Below are positions 24,576 to 34,910 of a DNA stretch of 64,000 bases, one piece after another. The DNA is from Spirodela intermedia (taxonomy: Eukaryota > Streptophyta > Magnoliopsida > Alismatales > Araceae): NCBI GenBank assembly GCA_902729315.2, contig LR746265.1, positions 8,489,392 through 8,553,391 of the forward strand, written 5' to 3'. A program made the position numbers and the translations under genes. The stretch's first letter is position 1. Each line of letters begins with the position of its first letter. The notes under the pieces are model-generated. The model worked only from the letters and a program-made list of their open reading frames with translations. It ran no database searches and was not told the DNA's origin.

Positions 24576-24771
24576 CAATGGATGTATTGCATAATATTTA
24601 GTATTTCTCTATTTTTCTCTTAGAGTACACAAAAAATTCAACTCTTATTTTATTTTATTTTTGCCATTTTTTTTTTTTTAAAGGGAACAAAGAGAAGCAA
24701 GGCAAGGACTGGAGCATACTAAAGGAGGGTAATAATTACTAAACTTTTATGTCTAATTTATTGATTTTTTT

Positions 24772-25912
24772 ATGCATGGTAGAAGATCCTTGCATCCAAG
24801 GCTAGAAAATCCTTTCATTATTTCATTCAAAACTAAAAATCAGAAAGAAAAATTAATTTTGATGGATCTTGAAGGAAGTAGAGGTCAAACTGAGAATAAC
24901 CTTATGGCCGTGAAAAATTATTATATCTCTGATTCATTTCAAAGAGCATCCAATATTAAAGTCCCATTAGCACCCACTTTTAAATTCAAAATAAATCTAG
25001 GAATTTTTCAAATGCTCCCTAATTTTCATGGATTGCCTTTAGAGGAATCTCATTAGCACTTGGAAAAATTTCATATGGTCTGTGATTTAGTTAATCTCCC
25101 TCAAGTTACACCAAAAATTATTAAGATGAAATTATTTCTTCATATACTTAGAGACAAAGCTAGCCATTAGCTATTCACATTAGATAGAGAAAGACATAGA
25201 ATAGGCTTTTCTTCGAAAATTTTATTCCTTAAGAAAAACTCAAAACTTGAGAAAACATATATGAAGTTTTCCTCAAAGATCAGAAGAAACTTTACATGAG
25301 ACATGGGAAACATTCAAACATTTACTTAATAAGTGTCCTCATCATGCTATACCTAAGTGGCAACTCAATAGAACTTTTTATAATAGATTATTAGAACAAC
25401 ATAGAAATATGATTGATTCTATATGTGGAGGAACTTTTATGGAGAAAACTTCTGATGAGATTTATAGTCTTTATGAGAATTTAAGTGAAAATTTTAGAGA
25501 TTAAGTTTCTTTTGAATTATATGATAGGGATAAGAAGAGAAGAATTTATGAATTGCATCATGATGATGATTCTAAATTTACAAATGAGGTTAATCAGATT
25601 AATGAAAGATTAGAAAAACTTGATTTACTTATTGACAATATTAGAAAGCCTCTTAACCCTCAATTTAATTCAAGTAGTACATGTCCTATGTATGGTAAAA
25701 ATGATCATTTAAAATTTCAATATCATCATAGGCAAGAACAAGTGCAGGTATCCCACGATTTTAGTAAAAATAAGAAATATTTTTCTAATTCTTATAATCC
25801 TAATTGGAGGAATAATTTTTCGTGGAGAAACCCAAATAATATTCAAAATCTAAAAGCACTTAGATCTAATTCAAATTTTAAATTTCGTTCAAAACAAGAA
25901 CATAGATTTTAG
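24772..25912 (+). pseudogene. gag of right X, broken
   Basis: N-terminal part 24772-25056 (MHGRRSLHPRLENP, NLGIFQMLPNFHGLPLEE) ends at a stop. The middle part (LHETWETFKHLL region, 25290-25510) is open but interrupted. The C-terminal part 25553-25912 contains CPMYGKNDHLKFQY. That fits a C-X2-C-X4-H-X4-C zinc knuckle in which two Cys have become Tyr, consistent with TGT-to-TAT changes. Relative to 41525-43990 a 14-bp deletion removes the LTSW-like stretch near 25190. Not functional. Confidence 0.75.
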
Positions 25913-27392
25913 AAAAATCGGTCCTCTCAAATCCAACCTGATGCTATGGAAATGATGTAGCAAATGAGCCAAATGATGCAACAAACTATGAACCAAATGA
26001 TGTTGCATCAGAAATAAATTATAGAGGCTCTTGGAATAAGAGAGAAGAGAGACAATTACCTAATCAGCCTATAGAAAATCTAGGGAACCGTCCAACAATA
26101 GGATTGCAGCAAGGGGAGTCTAGTAGCATGAATCTAAAAAAAACCCACAAAATGAAAATGTTATGACAGTAAATATATTGATCCTTATTTCTAATTATTA
26201 GAAGAAATTGATGATCCATTAGAAGTAAATGAGAATATTAAGATCGAAAATATAGTAGTAGAAAAATTGAATAAAATCATTTATTGCTCACAATTGATGA
26301 ATAAATATAGTGAAGATGATGAGAAAAAAGAGACCTAGATGAAGAAAGAGTAATTTTGGAGGAGCAAATTTGAATTTAAGTAGAAGGGAGTAAGGTCGAA
26401 AATATAGTAGTAGAAAAATTGAATAAAATCATTTATTGCTCACAATTGATGAATAAATATAGTGAAGATGATGAGTAAAAAGAAACCTAGATGAAGAAAG
26501 AGCAAATTTTGGAGCAGCTGATTATGGAAAAATCATCCAAATTTAAGTAGAAGGGACTAAGGACAGAAATGAAGAAAAATCTATTTTAGGTAAGGAAAAA
26601 TCAATTGATTTGGGAGATGTAGGAGACGAAATTAATAAATCTAATCATAATTTTACAACCATGGATGTTGGTAGTGAAGATGATGATGTATATCATATAC
26701 TAAAATTAAAAAATAACTCTTGGGAAGATGAAGAATTTGATGAGTTGAGAAACGAAAAGTTAGAAAAAGAGTTGATTCAACTAATGAGGAGAAACGAAAA
26801 TAATGAATATGAATATAGAGATAATTTTGGAGGAGCAAATTTGAATTTTACTGAATTTATTAGATCTGAGATTAAAGAAGACAATCCTTCAATCCTTCAA
26901 TCCTTCAAAACCCATAGCCTATTAGAATTATTTCTAAGCTTGAAATATTTCACTCCTCGCAAATTGAATAAATATGTATGAAAGATAAAATGGAGTAGGG
27001 GAAGATTATGCAGATAAAAGAACACATTAAGAAATTGATGAGTGGAAGAATTAGATATATCAATTTAGATGAAAAAAATTTAGATTGTGTAAGAGCTAAT
27101 TTGAAAATTATATGGCCTAATCATATTTTATGATCTATTAATAGAAAGTATTTATTAATGAATGAGAGTCTTACAAAACAAGATAGAAATGAGGAAAGAT
27201 TTTTTTTTAAATAAAAATATTATTTTTGATAATTTTTTGTTAATTTCTATTTTGTTTTGACTAAAAGTATGTCAAGGTATATATAAAGTATATGAATTTA
27301 TGCTAAATCTGAAAAAGAATATCATGAAACTTACCTTGGGATACAAATATATTTTGATGGCCATAGATCATCTTATATGATCTAAGAGTTGT
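25913..27392 (+). pseudogene. Decayed internal coding region of right X, no pol
   Basis: Broken acidic frames, the longest being 26610-26981 (includes NFGGANLNFTEFIRSEIKED). A segment of about 110 bases near 26230-26340 (AAAATATAGTAGTAGAAAAA... to GATGATGAG) is repeated at about 26398-26475. I see no protease, reverse transcriptase, RNase H or integrase motif. The product of this region is unknown to me. Confidence 0.55.
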
Positions 27393-28201
27393 CCAGCTAA
27401 AGACATTAAATTCAGTGTTGCATGAGACGCAACCCATGGTTTTTATTTCATTTTGCTTGATTTTTTTTCTAAGCTCTATTTTTCTTAGAATTTTGTAGTA
27501 TTTGTTTATGTATTTATTTTTTAAAAAAAGTGCAAGAGAAGTGTAAGATGAAGTGGAAAATTAAAAATGAGGTTGAGGTGATGTCTTTTTGAGCTTTATC
27601 ATTTATGAAAATATTTTTAATGCTTAACTTTGTACATATGCATGCTTCACTTGAAAATTATATTTTCTACATATTCTATTTTGAACTTTCTGTGTCATTG
27701 AGAACAATGTCATTTTTAAGTTGGGGGATGAAGTATTCATTATTAATTTATGCTATAGGATGATTAAGAACATGTGTTTGTATTAGAATAGCAACTGAAA
27801 AAATACAAATAAAATAAAATTTGGTAAACTACAATATCTATTTTCTGGTTTTCTATCAGGGACAAGACCCTGTCAAAAATAGCAAACAAAAAACATCCCG
27901 AAATTTGAAATTCTAGAGACTTTTTTCTCACATTTCAATCCCCTAAACATATATTACTAAAATTCGAAATTACAACTATAAAGAGGATAGTTTTGATTTA
28001 TTTTTGACAAATTTATTATTACTAAAACTAGAACTAAAAATAGAAAATAGAACTATTAGAACTATCTAATTTACAAATTTCTTACATCATATTGCATACA
28101 TGAAAAATTAAATCAATTAAATTGATTGATACCAAAAGATACTAAGAAGATTATTATTGAGTTAAAAGAATAATCTAGTAGCATGAAATGTTGGAATATT
28201 C
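27393..28201 (+). mobile_element. 3' non-coding region of right X, first part
   Basis: Starts at the CAGCTAAAGACATTAAATTC...GACGCAACCCAT motif, which resembles the GGGAGGCAACCCA sequence downstream of coding regions in Athila/Tat elements. The rest is AT-rich with a TTTTTAAGTTGGGGGATGAAG tract near 27713. No gene seen. Confidence 0.5.
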
Positions 28202-28743
28202 TGATGTAGGATGGGGCAAGAACCCTTGTATCTTATCAATAAAACTTGAGACCCAGGATAGGGTAGTCGGATCAATCCGATAAGAATGTCTGGACCCTAG
28301 ACTCTAGGTCTAACCACGTAACCTAAGTATAGGTAGGCGTACCAATATGTAATATCAACCCAGGACAACTCGGAGAAACACTCGACGATGGTAATTGAGG
28401 CCCTCTCGGTCCACATCCGGACAGACGACAAAACAATCGTCGTGAGGTAGCCTAGGGCTGCAGCTCACGATCGGTGACAAATGTAGCACAGTGTCAGAAG
28501 TCACAATCTGATAACCATCCTATCTTGTCTATGTTCTCCTGATAGCGGTAGAGATGAGCTGAGAAAACCCTTCGAGAGATAATTAAACTTAAGAGGAAGG
28601 GGTACAGAGCTAACCTTCGGGGCTGTGTAGCCTAGTGGATCGTGATGGAACAAAGATTCAACGAAGGTAGAGACGTCTAGTGAAGAGCAATGCTCAGCAT
28701 CGATGGTCGATCCTAGTCCAGAGTCACAGAAGTCATCGTCTTA

Positions 28744-28895
28744 GGGCGTGGCACAGTCGGCATGGGCGTGGACCTATAGGTGGGCCGAAGGGCACACTAA
28801 CGGGCATGGGCCCACTGGTGGGCCGAAGGGCATGTTAGTGGGTGTGGGCTTGCTGGTGGGCCGAAGGGCATGCTAGCAGGTGTGTGCGGCAAGCC
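28744..28895. repeat. 38-bp tandem repeat in the GC-rich LTR
   Basis: GGGCCGAAGGGCA recurs at 28782, 28820 and 28858, giving a 38-bp period over three imperfect units. Confidence 0.8.
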
Positions 28896-28982
28896 GTGCA
28901 GCGTGCCCTAGGGCACGCGGGCAGTGGTGCGGGGTGGGCATGTGGGTCGTAGGAACCAACGCGCGAGGCGCATGCGGCGGTG

Positions 28983-29119
28983 GCGCTTCAGCGGGAATGT
29001 CAAGTGTCAGCGGTGCTTCGGTGGGAGGCCGAGCGTCAGCGGCGCTTCAGCGGGAAGGCCAAGCATCAGCGACACTTCGTCAGGAAGGCTGAGCGTCAAC
29101 CGTGCTTCGGCGAGAATGC
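28983..29119. repeat. 30-bp tandem repeat in the GC-rich LTR
   Basis: Five imperfect units of about 30 bp with the core GCTTCAGCGGGAAGGCC and AGCGTCAGCG. The multiple of three keeps frames open here, which explains the long overlapping frames at 28880-29364. Confidence 0.8.
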
Positions 29120-30398
29120 CAAATGTTGGCGGTTGGGTGGCAAACCAACCATTGCCGAAAGGGTCGGCCTTCTCTGGTGGCACCGAGAAGTGGAGTAGAG
29201 GAAGGAGACGATCCAGCCAGCGATACCAAGGAGGGTTGAGCCCTCCTAGTCTAGGCAGTGCCAAAAACAGTGCGATGACGGCGGATCGTCAGGAAACTCT
29301 GGCGGGGGCCTGTAGAGCTTGGACTGGATTTGGCTCGTCAACACGGCAGCAGGGTCTCTTCTGACGTCGGTGGCAGATCGGCATTCGTCGGCGAATGGCC
29401 AGCGACTGGGTAGAGTGGCGGAGGGCGGCTCTGGCGAGTTTATGGTGGAGTTCCAGAGGAAGAGGCTGCAGTCGAACCAAGAGTCGAGAGACTTCGACGG
29501 AGTGCTCAGCGACGGCTCATAGTGAGGCAAAGCAAGCCCCTTTCGTCACGACAGTGTGACGGGGTTCCAGCAGAGGTGGCGGTGGCTGCAGCGGCAGCCA
29601 CGACCATTTTGTCTGGTGATGGTGGCGAGCTCCCTGGTGGCAATGAGATGGCCGGCGGCAGCAGTAGTCTTAGGTGGTAGTGGGACTTCTTAGGCAGTAG
29701 CATCACAAGGAACGAAGTCCTCAAAGGGGTATCGATGGCCTTCCTCTTCCTCCTTTCCTCCCTATCCTAGATCACAGAGAAGGTACTCACAAAATGATAA
29801 TCTCTCTCAAAAATATAGTGCTCTTTTGAGGGGGGGTCCTACCTCCCCTTATATGGGGGCCCACAAGTGGGCTAAGGGGAGGTGGGTCCACTTAAGACCC
29901 TCAAGCCCATAAGCCACAAAGGCTACAAAAGGGGCTTATTGGGCCTCTTAAAGAGAGATCTAATAAGCTCCCCTAAAAGGAGAAAGAGGGAGGCCCTCTT
30001 ATGGTGCTTAAGTGGGCCTCAAATGAAGACCCAAATAAGCCCCAAAAGAGGCCCAAAAGGAAAGACACATAGGTTCCCCCCCCTTAGGGTTTTAATTGGG
30101 CCTCAAAGAGAGACCCAATAAAATCCTAAAGAAAGGGAGAAAAACAACAACACACACACATAGAAATGGGCCCGCTAACACACAAATGTGAGGCCCAACA
30201 AGTCAACGTGAAAATACAAAGAAAGATACGGGTGAGCTTGAGCTCGTCATCGTCGCAGAGGTGGAATGTTGTCGTCCCAAAGGGCTAGGCCGCATAGCGA
30301 AAGCCAAGCTCCTTCATCTTTGTGCGACGATCAGGCTGAACTCAGACTACCGATGTCTCCTAAGCTAATGGAGATGGGTCTTGCTTGCCATCATACTC

Positions 30399-31176
30399 CT
30401 TCGACACATAATATATAACATGGATTTGATTTTACAGATTTTTTACTTCATGATCTTGATGGATAGTACTTACTTAATGTGAAAATTTGATTGATCATTT
30501 GAGTTTAATGGAGATTTTTGTACCCCGATCTATAGGACCTGTGAGGAAAAATTACTTATTTCGAAAAAAAATAAAAAAGAGAGAGCAATGTGAAAAATCT
30601 AGAAACGAAGAGTACACATAGAGGGTGTGAGACATTATTCTCATTATTGAAAATCATGTATAGAAAAACACTTACTGTAAAATAAGTGGATAAAGTGAAA
30701 GCCCTGAAAATGAAGTGTACACATAGAGGGTGTGAGACATCATTCTTATTGTCAAAAATTTTCTACGAAAAAAGCTACTTATCCACTATATATATAAAAA
30801 AAAAGAGAAGGAAGAAATATAGTACAAACTTCAAAAATCAAGCCATGAAAAAAAGGAAATATAAGATCAATATATATTCTTGGATGAGTATTAATAATTA
30901 GAACATCTTGTAAATATATCTATGAGTGAAGAAGTGATAAAGATGTGAATAGAAGAAGTGAAGTCTAGATTGTTATTCGAAGAAATGCTTAAACATTTAA
31001 GTGCTTGACATCATTCTTAAATACTTGATATAAGAATCTAAAGTGTCTAAAGGTGCATCATTTCTGATTGTATTTTTTTTCTTTTTATGTATTGAAATAT
31101 GATGTTTGAGATTTGTAAATTTTTATTTTCGTAATTCCATTGCTAAGGGACTAGCAATGATTTAAGTTGGGGGGTG
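30399..31176 (+). mobile_element. 3' non-coding region of right X, second part, with polypurine tract
   Basis: Continues the X 3' region. An imperfect tandem duplication of about 110 bp centres on GTACACATAGAGGGTGTGAGA (30611 and 30716). It ends in TTTAAGTTGGGGGGTG at 31161-31176. No gene seen. Confidence 0.65.
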
Positions 31177-32779
31177 TGGTAAGTCTTAATTATCATGAGT
31201 TAATAATTAGTAAATAATATAGTTTTAGCCTTAATTCATGATAAATAGACTTATATTTATGTTAAAGTGTGAAAAGTTGTTTTCAATTGATTAACGTGAA
31301 TTTTTGGGTAATTATGTGGCTTTATACGATTTTACATGATTTTTATAGTTTTACTTTTGAGATAAATGAAGAAAAAGAAATTAAAATAAAAATAAGACAA
31401 AATGGGGGGACCCGCTAGCCAATTGGGCCTACAAGTAGATCGGAAGTGCAATCGGGGAGTAGCTGTGAGTAGGGGCTCGAGTGGCTTGGACCAATTGGAC
31501 ACATGTGCGCCACCCCCCTTCCATGTCACTGGTGGCCAATCGACTGTGGGACAAGGAGTGGTCGTACACATGCGAGAAAGGGACTTGATCAGAAATGTAG
31601 TATTACTATATATTCACTAGAAATTTCAGCACACAATTGATGTGGGACTTTTTAACCCACGTCACACCTCCCCAGAAAGGGCGAGGATGCAACCGGTGCA
31701 GGTTCAAATCCTCCCAAAGCCAAAATTCATATTTTATTTATTTGATTATCGTGACTTTCCTACAGATCGTTGGTGAAGAATTAAGCAACTAGAATCACTG
31801 AATCATTGATGAAAATCTTGTCAACACGATTCGTGGAGCATTGTTACTAAAATTGCTAAACGATTCGCGATAAAAGCATCGCAAATCCATCGAGTAACTC
31901 ATCTCTGATTGATCGACGAACAAGCTATCATTGGGAAGAGGACAATCTGTTGGGAGACGAGTCACCACCTCTTGAGAGCATACTAGATGCAATGAAGAGC
32001 CTCTTCTTGCTGCACAGATCTGAGGATGAAGCTTCTTGACACACACCTCACCTGCATCCAGCTCTTCTTTGTCGGGTGACAGCCACTAGAGAGCCGCAAA
32101 GTTGTCATTTTTCCGTTCCACTAGGGGTGACAGCCGCCAGAGAGGATTCAACAACCCATTCATTGATCTTTAGACTTTGCAAGGAGATCTAGAGATTGCT
32201 CACATTGTCTTTGTCCAAGGAGAGCCTTCAAGGCCATGGACACTACACGACAATCCTCCCGAATGCTCAAGATTCTGGTGCATCGCCGACGCATCACCGC
32301 CTTGACGTCGGAATTTTATTTTCCTACTTTCAACTTAATTTTCGTTCCATTTAGTGATAATTTGTTGATTTTAAATTTACAAAGATATACTTCATTTCAT
32401 TACGATTCTTCTGACTTTTGTAAGAATCACTAGGTGGAACTCTATTTTCACCCGATTTGCATTCGCCAAGTGCTAGCATCATCCTGATGTCTACACCCGT
32501 ATTTCCTTTTTTTGTAAATTTTAAATATATTTCATTTTCATTTACTAGTATAAAATTCATAGAAAATAGTATTCTTTGAGGACAATTTTGAATAATTGCC
32601 AGATACTATATTACATCCCTCTGATTGACCTAGAAAATTACCATTATTTTTGAAATTTTTATTGAATTATAATTGATATATTTATTCAGAAATATTTCTA
32701 AATATCTGAAAATTCATATTTTCTAGTTTTATAAATTTTAAATTTGCATGATTTACAATACAACGACTAAGTCACATCA
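31177..32779 (+). repeat. 3' LTR of right X
   Basis: 1603 bp, starting TGGTAAGTC (one change from TGATAAGTC) and ending AAGTCACATCA. Followed by the target duplication ATAAT. Confidence 0.8.
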
Positions 32780-32784
32780 ATAAT

Positions 32785-33600
32785 CAATGTATCCCTTTCT
32801 AACATGTGTATGGCCACTCTTTGTCGCATGCCTAATTGGTCATTGGTGATGTGGAAGGGGAGTGACGCACATGTGTCCCCCTATCAGTTTATCTTTAGCC
32901 GCTCAAGCCCTTACTCATGATTCCGCCTGTCAATGCTTCCAACCTATTTATGGGCTCGACTAGGTGGCATGTTTTCTCTTTCTTCTATCTTTTTATTTTA
33001 TTTCTCTTTATTTAACTCAAAAATAAGATTATAAAAATTATATAAATTCACATAAAATCCCATAATTAGCAAAATTAACTAACTAAAAACTATTTTTCAT
33101 AATTTGACGTAAATATAAGTCTAAATATCATGAGTTAGGATTAAAACTATATAATTAATTAATTATTAACTCATGATAATGAAGACTTATCAACCATCTT
33201 CACTAAAGTATGTATTTTTTGATTAACATCAAACTTATCCAATGATTATATCATCGTATTTGTCTAAGGATCAAGAGAATAGATTACTTGATGTACTTAG
33301 GACATAAAGAGAGGTGATTGGCTGGTCCCTCGCAGATATTTGAGGACTTTATCTATTTGTGTGTATGCACATATTTTATTGTGAGCAGAACTATCATTTC
33401 TTTTTATGCATTTCCTTACTAGCTTTTGTTTCAGACATATTTTATTGGTCGAGTGCTTTAGTTAGAACTATTCAGGGGCAACAATGTAGTAGATGGGGCA
33501 TAAAAACCAGAATTTTCTTCCCTTTTCCCTTCTCTCACATGCATTAAGGACAATGCAAGACTTAAGTGGGGGAGGTTATCTCTTCCTTCATTTGCATGCA
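32785..33600. mobile_element. Left flank of unit C: reverse LTR fragment and retroelement tract
   Basis: 32785-33192 is the LTR 5' part on the minus strand, ending CTTATCA. 33193-33600 is the retroelement 3' tract that ends in ACTTAAGTGGGGGAGG near 33573. The tract is joined almost directly to the kinase cassette and lacks the roughly 370 bp flank present in A and D. No gene seen. Confidence 0.65.
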
Positions 33601-33858
33601 TTATCAATATTTAGTGCATAAAATTAACAGAAATAATACATGTTACATTTAATTCATATGCATTCAGATCATTCATACATAAACATGTATTTTAATATTT
33701 TTAAAATTATTTTAAGATAATTAATTTTAAATAATTATGCATGAAATATTTTTATGTGAGTTTTAGGATTTTCTAAATTTTATCCTGAAATAGAATTTCT
33801 CATAATTTCTAAGAGGTTTTGATATAAAGGTCTAAAATAAAAGAAAATCAGAATGAGT

Positions 33859-34230
33859 TGGGCTGGGCCGAGCCAAGTGACCCAATGGGCCGGAATATTC
33901 AGAGGCTAAAAGTTAAACCATCAACAGGTCGACAGTGGAAGCAGAACCGACGAGTTGGCATGACACTTAAGCAGATGTGGGACACGTGGCCCACACGGGT
34001 TCGACGACATTTCAACGGACATCGTGAACAGAAATTGGCACAATTTACGTCAGACCTCAAAGAGAAATGTAATTGGAGATCCGTACCTAATGGCAGAACG
34101 TGAAAGAAGAGCGGGTGATAGAGTAAGGCTGTCATTGATCTCTCTTTCTTTCGCGCCTTTTCTCGCTCCCTTTGTCTGTCTGCTCTCTCTCACTCTATCT
34201 TGCTCTCGCTTTCTTTCTGTGGATGCGTCC
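33859..34230 (+). promoter_or_regulatory. Kinase promoter and leader, copy C
   Basis: Site II motifs, G-box core (33983-33988) and pyrimidine-rich leader are unchanged from copy A. Confidence 0.5.
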
Positions 34231-34910
34231 TCGCTCTACGAAGCACGGCGGAGTTCGGACAGCCTGCCGCCTTCTCCTCTCCTCTCAGTCGAGTTCTTCT
34301 GGAACCCTTTCTCGTGCGCGAATCCGGAGGAAGAGTGGGAGGCCGCATCCGGCGGAGGAGTCCACCGCCGAAGACGCCGAGGTCACGGTCGGCGCCGCCT
34401 CACGGAGAGGTCGTACGTTCCCAGGCTTCTGCTTCCCTGAAAGGCCGCTCCGGGTATGTTCTAGTGCCGTCTTTCGACGAATTCTCGCCTTTCGTTGATT
34501 CGGGGGTTATGTTCTAGTGCCGTCTTTCGATGGGTTCGTGATTTTCTGTGTCGGGGGCATCTTCTTGTGGACTCTTTGGATGGGATCTTTATTTTCTTTG
34601 ATTTGGACTTTCGGTTGCCTGCGGTGGTGCGGGTGGTGCGAGATTGCTGAAGAAAGCTCTGGCTTTCCTCCTTCCTCTTATTTATTTACCTTCTTCCGAT
34701 TTGTTTTGCCGCTTCGTTGCTGATTCGATTTGATGTTTGGTCTGGGTAGGGGGATCTATCTTCTTCTTTAGACTTCCATCCGATTGCTCTTTGGGGACGG
34801 ATGAGTGTTACCGTCTGGAGGAGAAAAGATTATTTCAGCAAGGTTTATCGATTGACGGTGACGGGTGAGCGTGTTGAATCAAGGGGCACATTCGATTTTC
34901 AGATCGCTGA

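Larger units (their letters stand above)
28202..30393. mobile_element. 2.2 kb GC-rich solo LTR of a different family
   Basis: Begins TGATGTAGG and ends GCCATCA (TG...CA with 5-bp inverted ends TGATG/CATCA). The flanks are TATTC at 28197-28201 and TACTC at 30394-30398. The homologous uninterrupted site in the other X copy is TACTC (near 45969). The interior is much more GC-rich than its surroundings, with 38-bp and 30-bp tandem repeats and a run of GGGCCTCAAA-type short repeats at 29820-30130. Frames inside (28880-29730) look like repeat-driven chance frames. Size and missing internal region favour a solo LTR. Confidence 0.75.
24502..32779 (+). mobile_element. Element X, right copy, 5' truncated
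   Basis: Begins with only the last ~50 bp of an LTR (24502-24552), then primer-binding site, gag, long decayed internal region, a foreign solo LTR (28202-30393), polypurine tract and 3' LTR (31177-32779). It is followed by ATAAT at 32780-32784, matching ATAAT at 9000-9004. I therefore read 9005 and 32779 as the two ends of one original X insertion between units A and C. Confidence 0.75.

Noticed and set aside
28880-29364. GC-rich frames of 70-146 codons as real genes
   Set aside because: Openness comes from a 30-bp tandem repeat. Several frames on both strands are open at once, and no domain is recognisable.
28202-30393. Helitron or CACTA element
   Set aside because: Ends are TG...CA with 5-bp inverted termini and a 5-bp flank duplication with one mismatch. 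There is no CTRR end or CACTA terminus, so a solo LTR fits better.
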